A stretch of DNA of 64,000 bases from Shinella zoogloeoides (GCF_030733845.1 NZ_CP132311.1:561501-625500), one strand, 5' to 3'. Positions 27,073 through 34,981 are shown, counted from the stretch's first letter. Numbers and translations: made by a program. Notes: generated from the letters alone by a model not told the origin.

Positions 27073-28209
27073 ATGAAGATACGCGATTTCGGCGTCGAGA
27101 TCTGGATGAACCGTTATGAGAACCATTGCGAGCTGAACCTCGCGGAGACCTGCGTCGAATCGCTGACGGTCGAAGAACTTCTGGACATGGCCGGCAAGCG
27201 GGAAGAAATCCTGTCCGAACTCCTGCCGATGAAGCTGACCTATGGCGCGATCGAGGGCAGCGAGCGCCTGCGCCGCCTGATCGCCGGCCTCTATGAAAAG
27301 CAGGTGATGGAGAACGTCGTCGTTACTCATGGCGCGATCGGCGCCAATGCGCTGGTGCACGAAACGCTGGTGGAGCCCGGCGACCGGGTCGTCTCGGTCC
27401 TGCCGACCTATCAGCAGCATTATTCCATCCCGGAAAGTTTCGGCGCGGATGTCAGGCTGCTGAAGCTGACGGCCGAGCACGGTTTCCTGCCCGACCTCGA
27501 AGACCTGCGCCGGCTCGCGACACCGGGCACGAAGCTCATCTGCCTCAACAACCCGAACAATCCGACCGGATCGTTGATGGACCGGGACTTCCTGCTTCAG
27601 GTCGTCGAGACCGCGCGGGCCTGCGGCGCCTGGATCCTCTGCGACGAAGTCTATCGCGGCACGGACCAGCAGGACGACGGCATGACAGCTTCCATCGCAG
27701 ACCTCTACGAGAAGGGCATCAGCACCGGCAGCATGTCCAAGACCTGGTCGCTGGCGGGCCTGCGCCTCGGCTGGATCGTCGGGCCAAAAGATTTTCTGCA
27801 CGCCGTTTCCATCCATCGTGACTACAACACGATCAGCGTCGGCATGCTGGACGATCACTTCGCCGCCATCGCGCTGGAAAACCGCGACAAGATTCTGGCG
27901 CGCAGCCACGGCATCACCCGCCGCAACCTCGCCATCCTCGCCGAATGGGTGGAGGGCGAGCCGCTGATTTCCTGGGTGAAGCCGAAGTCGGGCACGACGG
28001 CGCTGCTGAAATACGACCTGCCGCTCACCTCCGAAGCCTTCTGCACGCGGCTGCTGGAGCGCACCGGCGTCATGCTGACGCCCGGCAGCGCCATGGACAT
28101 GGAGGGGCATCTGCGCATCGGTTACGCCAACGGCGAGGCGATCCTGCGCGAAGGGCTGAAGCGGCTGTCCGCCTTTCTGAGGGAGGAGCAGGCGGCACGC
28201 GCCGCCTGA
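27073..28209 (+). CDS. PLP-dependent class I/II aminotransferase
   Basis: A 378-residue fold-type I aminotransferase. Recognisable are the NNPNNPTGSLMD loop (about residues 157-168), the cofactor-contacting Asp in ILCDEVYRG, and the Schiff-base lysine in STGSMSKTWSLAGLRLGWI. C-terminal HLRIGYA is the carboxylate-binding region. Start: the ATG opening KIRDFGVEIWMNRYE; earlier in-frame starts fall within the intergenic spacer. It is divergent from an XRE-cupin regulator. Substrate unknown; the length and motif pattern resemble aspartate/capreomycidine-synthase-like aminotransferases. Confidence 0.85.
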   Translation: MKIRDFGVEIWMNRYENHCELNLAETCVESLTVEELLDMAGKREEILSELLPMKLTYGAIEGSERLRRLIAGLYEKQVMENVVVTHGAIGANALVHETLVEPGDRVVSVLPTYQQHYSIPESFGADVRLLKLTAEHGFLPDLEDLRRLATPGTKLICLNNPNNPTGSLMDRDFLLQVVETARACGAWILCDEVYRGTDQQDDGMTASIADLYEKGISTGSMSKTWSLAGLRLGWIVGPKDFLHAVSIHRDYNTISVGMLDDHFAAIALENRDKILARSHGITRRNLAILAEWVEGEPLISWVKPKSGTTALLKYDLPLTSEAFCTRLLERTGVMLTPGSAMDMEGHLRIGYANGEAILREGLKRLSAFLREEQAARAA

Positions 28210-28386
28210 TGGGTGGAGCCGACGCGCTTCGTTAACGGAGGCTTACCAGACCCATGCGCCAATCGCATGGGTGGCGTGCCGCCTTTGCGCTATTCCGCAT
28301 TGCAGCATTCCGCTATAACACGGCCATCGAAAGACGCGGCGCCACGGAAAGGTGCCGAACAGAGAGCCTCACGAAAGGGGATCATC

Positions 28387-28533
28387 ATGAACATGGCACG
28401 TTCCTTCAACAATTGGCGCAAGTACCGTCAGACCGTCAACGAACTCGACCGCATGTCGGCACGCGAACTGCGCGATCTCGGCATCGAGCGTTCGGAAATC
28501 AAGTCGGTCGCCCGCGCAGCCGTCGGCTTCTGA
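28387..28533 (+). CDS. DUF1127 small protein (48 aa), upstream of tandem CCTCCTCCC hairpins
   Basis: A 48-residue Arg-rich protein. The DUF1127 (YjiS-like) core is NWRKYRQTVNELDRMSARELRDLGIERSEI. It has a good Shine-Dalgarno (GAAAGGGG) upstream of ATG. In Rhodobacter a DUF1127 protein (CcaF1) that acts on RNA is encoded just before four CCUCCUCCC small RNAs; the same order is seen here (hairpins at 28720-28875). An RNA-related role is thus an inference from synteny. A terminator directly follows the gene. Confidence 0.9.
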   Translation: MNMARSFNNWRKYRQTVNELDRMSARELRDLGIERSEIKSVARAAVGF

Positions 28534-28562
28534 TCGACGCGTCGAAAGCGCCGGAATTTCCA

Positions 28563-28590
28563 AGCGCCCGCCCTCCGGCGGGCGTTTTTG
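28563..28590 (+). terminator. Intrinsic terminator after the DUF1127 gene
   Basis: CGCCCGCC pairs with GGCGGGCG around CTCC and is followed by TTTTT: a textbook rho-independent terminator about 30 nt past the stop. Confidence 0.88.
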
Positions 28591-28599
28591 CATGTGCGA

Positions 28600-28719
28600 A
28601 CGAATCACCCTTTCAGGGCTTAATTCAACGGAATTGAGATATACGTTACGCGCATAACGCATAGCTGCATTGCAAAACAATGCCTATGAAATGACCAGGA
28701 ATCGTATATAGTCATATTT
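28600..28719 (+). promoter_or_regulatory. AT-rich region before the hairpin cluster; likely promoter
   Basis: This 120-nt stretch is far more AT-rich than its surroundings. It contains an imperfect dyad (CTTAATTC/GAATTGAG, about 28618-28637) and TATATA/ATATTT-like -10 candidates at 28705-28719. No -35 box is convincing. It probably holds the promoter of the small RNAs. Confidence 0.4.
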
Positions 28720-28876
28720 ATCGAAGCAACGTACCTCCTCCCACGAAGCTTCGATGATTGCAGAAGGCCCACTCCTCCTCCCAGGGCCGACTGCGGGAAT
28801 GACGGCACTCCTCCTCCCAGTCGTCATTCGGTTCTATCGGAAAGCCTGCCGCACCTCCTCCCGCGGCAGGCTTTTC
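28720..28876 (+). ncRNA. Tandem cluster of four CCUCCUCCC-loop small RNAs (CcsR/'cuckoo'-like)
   Basis: Four successive stem-loops each hold CCTCCTCCC in the loop, at 28734, 28774, 28810 and 28854. Stems: ATCGAAGC/GCTTCGAT; GGCCC/GGGCC; GAATGACG/CGTCATTC; and a perfect 12-bp AAAGCCTGCCGC/GCGGCAGGCTTT followed by T, which can also act as terminator. The stem sequences differ but the loop motif is constant, so selection on structure plus motif is likely. The motif is an anti-Shine-Dalgarno-like single strand. With the DUF1127 gene upstream, this matches the CcsR1-4 locus of Rhodobacter. No promoter or transcript evidence is available here. Confidence 0.82.
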
Positions 28877-29056
28877 CATTTCTGGACCTCTTTTCCCCGA
28901 AGAAACGAAAAAAGCCGCGACCTTTCTGCGCAATGCGCCGTCGAACCGTCAGGCGACGTTTCCAAGAGCCGGTGCGCCGGTTTTCGAGCCCCGGCTGCGC
29001 ATCGATGCTTTCCTCCCTTCGGCCGGTCGCTGCGGCCGATTTGCCTTCGTCACTTT
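28877..29056. other. Intergenic remainder before the mod promoter, nothing recognised
   Basis: About 180 nt between the last hairpin and the ModE-like site. Weak open frames only; no repeat or RNA structure stands out. Confidence 0.4.
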
Positions 29057-29080
29057 CATTATATTTTTGAAAATATAGCG
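29057..29080 (+). promoter_or_regulatory. ModE-type operator upstream of modA
   Basis: CATTATATT-TTTGAA-AATATAGCG is an imperfect dyad with 9-bp arms and a 6-nt spacer, like known ModE molybdate-repressor sites (CGxTATATT-N6-AATATAxCG). It lies about 75 nt before modA, and a ModE homologue is encoded at 31827-32186. Confidence 0.7.
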
Positions 29081-29099
29081 CTGGCCAAGTCGTAAACGT

Positions 29100-29123
29100 C
29101 GATATATTCAATCAGATATCACG
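29100..29123 (+). promoter_or_regulatory. Possible second, weaker ModE-type site
   Basis: CGATATATT-CAATCA-GATATCACG has the same 9-6-9 layout, with a good left arm and a degenerate right arm. Its centre is 43 bp (about four helical turns) from the first site, which would suit cooperative binding. Confidence 0.35.
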
Positions 29124-29156
29124 CTGCCGCGAAGGCAGGCTCATGGGAGAACAGGA

Positions 29157-29930
29157 ATGAACCGTCGTCTGCTTCTGAAACTCGTCGTCGCCGCCTTCGC
29201 GGCCATGCCGCTCGCCTTGCCGGCCGCCGCCGCGGAAAAGGTCACCGTCTTCGCCGCCGCCAGCCTCAAGAACGCGCTCGATGCGGCAAACGCTGCCTGG
29301 CAGAAGGAAACCGGCAACGAGACGACGGTCTCCTATGCCGCCAGCTCGGCGCTCGCCAAGCAGATCGAGGCGGCGGCACCCGCCGATCTTTTCATCTCGG
29401 CGGACCTTGCCTGGATGGACTACGTCGCCGAGAAGAAGCTGATCAAGGAGGACACCCGCTCCAACCTGCTCGGCAACCGCATCGTGCTCGTCGCGCCGAA
29501 GGACAAGGCCGAGACGGTCGAGATCAAGGAGGGCTTCGACCTTGCCGGCCTCGTCGGGGAGGGCAAGCTCGCCATGGGCGCGGTCGACAGCGTGCCGGCC
29601 GGCAAATACGGCAAGGCCGCGCTTGAAAAGCTCAGCGTCTGGTCTGCTGTCGAAGGCAAGGTGGCCGGCGCCGAAAGCGTGCGCGCGGCGCTCGCCCTCG
29701 TCTCGCGCGGCGAGGCGCCCTACGGCATCGTCTACCAGACCGACGCCGCCGCCGATCCCGGCGTCGCCATCGTCGGAACCTTCCCGGAAGACAGCCATCC
29801 GCCGATCATCTACCCGGTCGCGATCCTTTCGGAATCGCAGAGCACGGCTGCGGCGGCCTATCTCGACTTCCTGAAGTCGGACAAGGCCGCGCCCTTCTTC
29901 ACCGAGCAGGGTTTCACCCTTCTCAAGTAA
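29157..29930 (+). CDS. modA: Molybdate ABC transporter substrate-binding protein
   Basis: A 257-residue periplasmic protein with a signal peptide (RRLLLKLVVAAFAAMPLALPAAAA). Family motifs are VFAAASLKNALDA near the mature N-terminus, PADLFISADLAWMDY, and VDSVPAGKYGKAAL with YGIVYQTDA. ModA binds molybdate/tungstate and delivers it to ModBC. It is the first gene of modABC, but a strong stem-loop separates it from modB, so it may be made in excess of the membrane parts. Regulation by ModE is suggested by the operator-like sites upstream. Confidence 0.95.
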   Translation: MNRRLLLKLVVAAFAAMPLALPAAAAEKVTVFAAASLKNALDAANAAWQKETGNETTVSYAASSALAKQIEAAAPADLFISADLAWMDYVAEKKLIKEDTRSNLLGNRIVLVAPKDKAETVEIKEGFDLAGLVGEGKLAMGAVDSVPAGKYGKAALEKLSVWSAVEGKVAGAESVRAALALVSRGEAPYGIVYQTDAAADPGVAIVGTFPEDSHPPIIYPVAILSESQSTAAAAYLDFLKSDKAAPFFTEQGFTLLK

Positions 29931-29945
29931 GGCGAGCCTGGCGAT

Positions 29946-29979
29946 AGCCCCGGATGCTACGTCCGGGGCTGTTTGTGTT
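29946..29979 (+). terminator. Stem-loop between modA and modB (partial terminator/attenuator)
   Basis: AGCCCCGGA pairs perfectly with TCCGGGGCT around a 7-nt loop and is followed by GTTTGTGTT. It sits inside the operon and would lower or stabilise transcript 3' of modA. Confidence 0.6.
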
Positions 29980-30022
29980 GTCTGGCTGATGCCGGCACAT
30001 CGAAATTGACCGAGGAGCCCGC

Positions 30023-30724
30023 GTGGACTGGCTTGCCCTGAGCGATGAGGAATGGACGGCGATCCGGCTGAGCCTGAAGGTCTCGGCGGTTGCGGTCCTC
30101 GTCAGCCTGCCGCTCGGCATTCTCGTCGCGCTGGCGCTGGCGCGCGGCCGCTTCTGGGGCAAGTCGCTGCTGAACGGCGTCGTGCACCTGCCGCTCATCC
30201 TGCCCCCCGTCGTCACCGGCTTCCTGCTGCTCATCCTGTTCGGCCGGCGCGGCCCCGTCGGCGCGCTGCTTCATGACTGGTTCGGCATCGTGCTCTCCTT
30301 CCGCTGGACGGGCGCGGCGCTTGCCTGCGGCGTCATGGGCTTTCCGCTCATGGTGCGCTCGATCCGCCTTTCCATCGAGGCGGTCGACCGCAAGCTGGAG
30401 GAGGCGGCCGGCACGCTCGGCGCCAGTCCCGTCTGGGTCTTCCTCACCGTCACCCTGCCGCTCATCCTGCCCGGCGTCATCGCCGGCATGATCCTCGCCT
30501 TCGCGAAAGCCATGGGCGAATTCGGCGCGACCATCACCTTTGTTTCCAACATTCCCGGCGAAACCCAGACCCTCTCCTCCGCCATCTACACCTTCACCCA
30601 GGTGCCCGGCGGCGATGCCGGCGCCATGCGGCTCACCCTCGTCGCCATCGCCATTTCCATGGTCGCGCTGCTCGCCTCGGAATTTCTCGCCCATCGTATC
30701 GGCCGCAAGGTGCACCTCGAATGA
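30023..30724 (+). CDS. modB: Molybdate ABC transporter permease
   Basis: A 233-residue inner-membrane permease of the ModB type with about five or six helices. It carries the cytoplasmic EAA-loop sequence [26 protein letters not shown] and the family motif [23 protein letters not shown]. It forms the molybdate channel with ModC. The start is GTG with GAGGAG upstream. The stop overlaps the ATG of modC (ATGA). Confidence 0.95.
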   Translation: MDWLALSDEEWTAIRLSLKVSAVAVLVSLPLGILVALALARGRFWGKSLLNGVVHLPLILPPVVTGFLLLILFGRRGPVGALLHDWFGIVLSFRWTGAALACGVMGFPLMVRSIRLSIEAVDRKLEEAAGTLGASPVWVFLTVTLPLILPGVIAGMILAFAKAMGEFGATITFVSNIPGETQTLSSAIYTFTQVPGGDAGAMRLTLVAIAISMVALLASEFLAHRIGRKVHLE

Positions 30725-31794
30725 GCCTCGTGGTCGAAGCAAGACACCGGCTCGGCGATTTCGCCCTCGACGCCGCCTTCACCTCGGATGGCGGGGTCAC
30801 CGCCCTGTTCGGCCGCTCCGGTTCGGGCAAGACCTCGCTGATCCGCATCATCGCCGGCCTGACGCGGCCAGGCGCGGGGCGCGTGCTGCTGGACGACGAC
30901 GTGCTGGTCGATACCGCGCGCGGCATTTTCGTGCCGCCCCATCGCCGCCGCTTCGGCTACGTCTTCCAGGAGGCGCGGCTCTTTCCGCACCTCACCGTCC
31001 GGCAGAACCTCAATTACGGCCGCTGGTTCTCGCCCAGGGGTGCCCGGACGGAACATCCGGACCGCATCATCGACCTGCTCGGCATTGCCGGCCTGCTCGA
31101 CCGCCAGCCGGCGAACCTTTCCGGCGGCGAAAAGCAGCGCGTCGCCATCGGGCGGGCGCTGCTGGCGTCTCCCCGCCTGCTGCTGATGGACGAACCGCTC
31201 GCCGCGCTCGACGAGGAGCGCAAGGCGGAAATCCTGCCCTATCTGGAACGCCTGCGCGACGAGGTCGGCATTCCCATCGTCTATGTCAGCCATTCCGTCG
31301 CCGAAGTCGCCCGCCTTGCCGACAGGGTGGTGCTGATGGCCGATGGCCGCATCGAAGCCGTCGGCCCCGCGTCGGACGTGCTCGGCGGCCCGCGCCTTGC
31401 CTCCGCGCTCGATCGCCGCGAGGCCGGCAGCGTGCTTTCCGGCCATGTCGAGACGCGCGATGCTGCCCATGGGCTTGCCACCATCCGCCTCGAGGGCGGC
31501 GCGGCGATCCTCGTGCCGGGGGCGGCGGTGTCGCCGGGCGAGACGGTGCGCCTGCGCATTCCCGCCCGCGACGTCATGGTGGCGACGGTGCGGCCGGAAG
31601 GGTTGAGCGCGCTCAACATCCTCGAAGGCATCGTGGAGACCGTCGAGCCGGACGGGGAGGGCATGGCGAGCCTGCGCATCGCCTGCGGCGGGGATCATGT
31701 CCGCGCCCGCATCACGGCCTTGTCCGTCGAACGCCTCGGCTTGACGCCCGGCCTGCCGGTTCACGCCGTCATCAAGACGGTGGCGTTGGAATAG
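30721..31794 (+). CDS. modC: Molybdate ABC transporter ATP-binding protein
   Basis: A 357-residue ABC ATPase. Walker A is GRSGSGKTS (about residues 31-39), the Q-loop is in [12 protein letters not shown], the signature is LSGGEKQR, and Walker B is [13 protein letters not shown] with the H-loop in YVSHS. The C-terminal portion (about residues 285-355) is a Mop/TOBE domain ([15 protein letters not shown]), which in ModC binds oxyanion and mediates trans-inhibition. It is co-translated with modB through a 4-nt overlap. Confidence 0.95.
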   Translation: MSLVVEARHRLGDFALDAAFTSDGGVTALFGRSGSGKTSLIRIIAGLTRPGAGRVLLDDDVLVDTARGIFVPPHRRRFGYVFQEARLFPHLTVRQNLNYGRWFSPRGARTEHPDRIIDLLGIAGLLDRQPANLSGGEKQRVAIGRALLASPRLLLMDEPLAALDEERKAEILPYLERLRDEVGIPIVYVSHSVAEVARLADRVVLMADGRIEAVGPASDVLGGPRLASALDRREAGSVLSGHVETRDAAHGLATIRLEGGAAILVPGAAVSPGETVRLRIPARDVMVATVRPEGLSALNILEGIVETVEPDGEGMASLRIACGGDHVRARITALSVERLGLTPGLPVHAVIKTVALE

Positions 31795-31826
31795 GCAATT
31801 TCAGCGGTGTTCGTATTCGCAGGGGT

Positions 31827-32186
31827 TTATTCGGCCAGATGTCCGACGATCCAGCCGATATCCTCGGCAAGCGCCGCCTGCGCTTTCTTCTCCATGGCGT
31901 GGTAGTGCGCGATCAGCGCCTCGCCGAAGGGCGTCAGCATCGCGCCGCCGCCCTGCTTGCCGCCGCGCTGCGATTCGACCACCGGCTCGCGAAACAGCCG
32001 GTTCATCTCGTCGACCAGCAGCCAGGCGCGCCGGTAGGACATGTCCATCGCCCGCCCGCCCGCGGAAATCGAACCGGTCTGCCTGATATGGGAAAGAAGC
32101 TGGATCTTCCCGCGGCCGATCCGGCCTTCCGGCTCGAACTGGAGCCGGAAGATGAGTTTCGGTTCGGTCTTGGCGGATGCTGACAT
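31827..32186 (-). CDS. modE: ModE-type molybdate-responsive winged-HTH regulator (DNA-binding domain only)
   Basis: A 119-residue protein matching the N-terminal ModE/LysR-like DNA-binding domain: GRGKIQLLSHIRQTGSISAGGRAMDMSYRRAWLLVDEMNRLF, with the GGKQGGGAMLTPFGEALI wing. The C-terminal Mop domains of full-length ModE are absent, as in many alphaproteobacteria. It probably represses modABC via the dyads upstream of modA. Oddly, its ATG comes only 5 nt after a strong hairpin and no Shine-Dalgarno is visible, so it may be translated leaderless or poorly. It is convergent with modC. Confidence 0.87.
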   Translation of the reverse strand: MSASAKTEPKLIFRLQFEPEGRIGRGKIQLLSHIRQTGSISAGGRAMDMSYRRAWLLVDEMNRLFREPVVESQRGGKQGGGAMLTPFGEALIAHYHAMEKKAQAALAEDIGWIVGHLAE

Positions 32187-32190
32187 GAAA

Positions 32191-32216
32191 CTGGGCCCGT
32201 ATGGATACGGGCCCAG
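32191..32216 (-). terminator. Perfect 12-bp stem-loop before modE / after the aminotransferase
   Basis: CTGGGCCCGTAT pairs with ATACGGGCCCAG around GG; on the minus strand TTTC follows. It probably terminates the aminotransferase transcript, but it lies immediately before the modE start codon. Confidence 0.65.
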
Positions 32217-32245
32217 ATATAACAGCGTTTCTTACCGAGAAAAGC

Positions 32246-33583
32246 TTAAGACGCGCGCTTCAGGGCATCGCCGAGGATCGAGACGATATCCTCGAAATGC
32301 TTCTTCTCGGCGATCAGCGGCGGCGAGAAGGCGATGATGTCGCCGGTGACGCGGATCAGCAGGCCCTTTTCGAAGCAGTCGACGAAGACGTCATAGGCGC
32401 GTGCGCCCGGCGCACCGTCGCGCGAGGCCAGCTCGATGCCGGCGATGAGGCCGATCGTGCGGATGTCGATGACATGCGGCAGGCCCTTCAGCGAATGCAT
32501 CGCCGCGTGCCAGTCGTCCTGCAGATCCGCCGCGCGGGTGAGCAGGCCCTCGTCGCGGTAGATGTCGAGTGTCGCGATGCCTGCGGCGCAGGCCGCCGGA
32601 TGGCCGGAATAGGTATAGCCGTGGAACAGCTCGATGGCGTTTTCCGGCCCATGCATCAGCGCATCGTGCACCTTGCGGCTGGCAAAGACCGCGCCCATCG
32701 GGATCGCGCCGTTGGTGAGGCCCTTGGCGGTGGTCACGAGATCCGGCGTCACGCCGAAATAGTCGGTGGCGAAGGCGGCGCCGAGACGCCCGAAGCCGGT
32801 GATGACTTCGTCGAAGATCAGGAGGATGCCGTGCTTGTCGCAGATCGCGCGCAGCTTCTCCAGATAGCCCTTCGGTGGGATCAGCACGCCCGTGGAACCG
32901 GCGACGGGCTCGACGATGCAGGCGGCGATGGTTTCCGCGCCGTGCAGCGCGACCAGCCGTTCGAGATCGTCCGCCAGATCCGCGCCGTGCTCCGGCTGGC
33001 CCTTCACATAGGCGTTCTTCGAAAGGTCATGCGTGTGGCGCAGGTGATCGGAACCGGCAAGCTGCGGGAAGACGCGGCGGTTGTTGAGGATGCCGCCGAC
33101 CGAGATGCCGCCGAAGCCGACGCCGTGATAGCCGCGCTCGCGGCCGATCAGGCGCGTGCGCGTGCCCTGGCCGATGGCGCGCTGGTAGGCGATGGCCATC
33201 TTCAGCGCGGTATCGACCGATTCGGAGCCGGAGCCCGTGTAGAACACGCGGTCGAGCTTGGCGCCCTCGGGGCCGGGGGCGATTTCGGCCAGCCGCTCGG
33301 CGAAGTCGAAGGCGATCGGATGGCCCATCTGGAAGGAGGGGGCGAAATCCATCTGCGTGAGCTGGCGCTCGACGGCGGAAGCGATCTGCCGGCGGCCGTG
33401 GCCGGCATTGACGCACCAGAGCCCGGCGGTGCCGTCGAGCACCGTGCGGCCGTCGGAACTCGTGTAATACATGCCCTCGGCGGCCGAAAGCAGGCGCGGC
33501 GCGGCCTTGAACTGGCGGTTGGCGGTAAAGGGCATCCAGTAGCTGTCGAGCACCGGTGCGTTGGGCTTGTTGTGAACGTTCAT
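32246..33583 (-). CDS. Class III aminotransferase (omega-amino acid:pyruvate type)
   Basis: A 445-residue fold-type I aminotransferase. I start at the ATG with GGAGGAG 9 nt upstream; a longer frame upstream lacks coding character. Signature elements are YHGVGFGGISVGG, the glycine-rich GSGSESVDTALKMA, LLIFDEVITGFGRLG, and the Schiff-base lysine in LVTTAKGLTNGAIPMGAV. SYWMPFTANRQFK near the N-terminus is typical of beta-alanine/omega-amino acid:pyruvate transaminases. A divergent XRE-cupin gene of the type often controlling amine catabolism (PuuR-like) lies upstream, fitting a role in polyamine or omega-amine breakdown. Confidence 0.87.
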   Translation of the reverse strand: MNVHNKPNAPVLDSYWMPFTANRQFKAAPRLLSAAEGMYYTSSDGRTVLDGTAGLWCVNAGHGRRQIASAVERQLTQMDFAPSFQMGHPIAFDFAERLAEIAPGPEGAKLDRVFYTGSGSESVDTALKMAIAYQRAIGQGTRTRLIGRERGYHGVGFGGISVGGILNNRRVFPQLAGSDHLRHTHDLSKNAYVKGQPEHGADLADDLERLVALHGAETIAACIVEPVAGSTGVLIPPKGYLEKLRAICDKHGILLIFDEVITGFGRLGAAFATDYFGVTPDLVTTAKGLTNGAIPMGAVFASRKVHDALMHGPENAIELFHGYTYSGHPAACAAGIATLDIYRDEGLLTRAADLQDDWHAAMHSLKGLPHVIDIRTIGLIAGIELASRDGAPGARAYDVFVDCFEKGLLIRVTGDIIAFSPPLIAEKKHFEDIVSILGDALKRAS

Positions 33584-33599
33584 GGCAGATCTCCTCCGA

Positions 33600-33649
33600 A
33601 GCAATTCCGGCAAAGCGCGCAGCGGTTTTGCGCCCGGAACTGCGATAAA
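33600..33649. repeat. Short palindromic intergenic repeat, copy 1
   Basis: AGCAATTCCGGCAAA and TTTTGCGCCCGGAACTGC form an imperfect hairpin. The same element, about 80% identical with one indel, is at 44733-44783. Both copies lie within 25 nt of the start of a catabolic-type gene. Confidence 0.7.
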
Positions 33650-33787
33650 ATTAAACTGGCTGAGGCGATAGACGCCATGATTTGCCATGCCGAACAAGTC
33701 CTTTTCTGGTTGACGTCAAGCGATTGAAATTAAAGGATGTGAAGTAAGCGGTTTTCGCTATTTCGAACATCTAGAACAGGAAATGCC

Positions 33788-34336
33788 ATGTCGGTCGATA
33801 TCGGGGGCAGGCTGCGCCACCTGCGCATGGCCCACAATCTCTCCCAGCGGGAGCTGGCCAAACGCGCCGGCGTCACCAATTCGACGATCTCGCTGATCGA
33901 ATCGAACGCCTCCAATCCCTCGGTCGGCGCGCTGAAGCGCATCCTCGACGGCATCCCGATCGGTCTGGCCGAATTCTTCGCCTTCGAGCCCGACCGCCCG
34001 AAAAAGGCGTTCTACCGGGCCGACGAGCTCGTGGAGATCGGCAAGGGGCCGATCTCCTTCCGCCAGATCGGCGACAACACCTTCGGCCGCAGCCTGCAGA
34101 TACTCAAGGAGTGCTACCAGCCCGGCGCCGACACCGGCAAGGTGCCGCTGGTGCATGACGGCGAGGAGGGCGGCATCGTGCTTTCCGGCCGGCTGGAAGT
34201 GACCGTCGACGACGAGCGCCGCATCCTCGGCCCGGGCGATGCCTATTATTTCGAAAGCCGCCGTCCGCACCGCTTCCGCTGCGTCGGCCCGGTGCCCTGC
34301 GAGGTCATCAGCGCCTGCACCCCGCCGACCTTCTGA
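33788..34336 (+). CDS. XRE-family regulator with cupin domain (PuuR-like)
   Basis: A 182-residue regulator. The N-terminal HTH is GGRLRHLRMAHNLSQRELAKRAGVTNSTISLIE (residues 6-38), followed by SNASNPSVGALKRILDGIPI, typical of the PuuR subgroup. The C-terminal cupin (about residues 105-175) has HDGEEGGIVLSGRLEVTVD and GPGDAYYFESRRPHRF. It is divergent from the omega-aminotransferase and probably controls it. An intrinsic terminator follows. Confidence 0.9.
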   Translation: MSVDIGGRLRHLRMAHNLSQRELAKRAGVTNSTISLIESNASNPSVGALKRILDGIPIGLAEFFAFEPDRPKKAFYRADELVEIGKGPISFRQIGDNTFGRSLQILKECYQPGADTGKVPLVHDGEEGGIVLSGRLEVTVDDERRILGPGDAYYFESRRPHRFRCVGPVPCEVISACTPPTF

Positions 34337-34340
34337 AACG

Positions 34341-34374
34341 AAAAAAGCCCGCCGGCGGAACCGGCGGGCTTCTC
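34341..34374. terminator. Intrinsic terminator between convergent genes
   Basis: AAGCCCGCCGG pairs with CCGGCGGGCTT around CGGAA, preceded by an A tract that becomes a U tract on the minus strand. It likely serves the DUF1508 gene and probably the XRE-cupin gene. Confidence 0.75.
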
Positions 34375-34388
34375 ATGGAAAAATTCGA

Positions 34389-34571
34389 TCAGGCCTGGCT
34401 GTTGTCTTCGACAGGCGCGCCGGGGCCGTTCTTCTTGATCGACTCGATGGCGTTCTGCGCGCTGGCCTTGCTGGAATAGCCTTCCGTCGAGAACATCACT
34501 TCGCTGTTGTACTTGAAGCGAACGCGATACTCGCCAGCCTTGTCCTTGTAGATTTCGAACTTGTGCGCCAT
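34389..34571 (-). CDS. DUF1508 (YegP-like) small protein
   Basis: A 60-residue protein with one YegP/DUF1508 unit: KFEIYKDKAGEYRVRFKYNSEVMFSTEGYSSKASAQNAIESIKKN. I start at the ATG with GGGGGAAG upstream, dropping an 11-residue extension. The fold is a small beta-beta-alpha unit of unknown function, often stress-induced. It lies beside tRNA-Gln, on the same strand and downstream of it. Confidence 0.88.
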   Translation of the reverse strand: MAHKFEIYKDKAGEYRVRFKYNSEVMFSTEGYSSKASAQNAIESIKKNGPGAPVEDNSQA

Positions 34572-34668
34572 GGGCTTCCCCCTGCAGGTGTGAATCAGAC
34601 ACATGCAACGTGCCAGCCGGCGAAACCGCTGGCAAGGGCGCGGGAATCTACTTTATGTGGGAAAAGTT

Positions 34669-34742
34669 TGGCTGGGGAACCTGGATTCGAACCAAGATTA
34701 ACGGAGTCAGAGTCCGTCGTTCTACCGTTGAACTATTCCCCA
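34669..34742 (-). tRNA. tRNA-Gln (anticodon CTG)
   Basis: The minus strand folds as a 74-nt cloverleaf with encoded CCA. The acceptor stem is TGGGGAA/TTCCCCA with discriminator G. The anticodon stem is ACGGA/TCCGT with loop CTCTGAC, anticodon CTG at positions 34-36. The T arm has GGTTCGAATCC. This reads CAG, so glutamine. Confidence 0.96.
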
Positions 34743-34981
34743 GCATGGCTGGTTCCGGCTGGGCCGGTGCCTGTGAGGCGGGCTTATAAACAAAAGAGGC
34801 GGAGATGCAAATGGTTTTTTTTGGGAAAATCGCATCGGCCCATTTCCCGCCCGATGCGTCGTCATTGCGTCACAAAAAGAATTTGGCGAACGGGCCGGGC
34901 GCTGGTAATGTCGCGCCAACGAAGATCGAGAGAGCGCCTGCTTGCAGCTTCAAGGCTTTGCGCGGCGCCATAGGCAGTAAC

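Noticed and set aside
28369..28680. Minus-strand frame of about 100 codons opposite the short DUF1127 gene
   Set aside because: Antisense to a recognisable DUF1127 protein and crossing a terminator; no ribosome-binding site.
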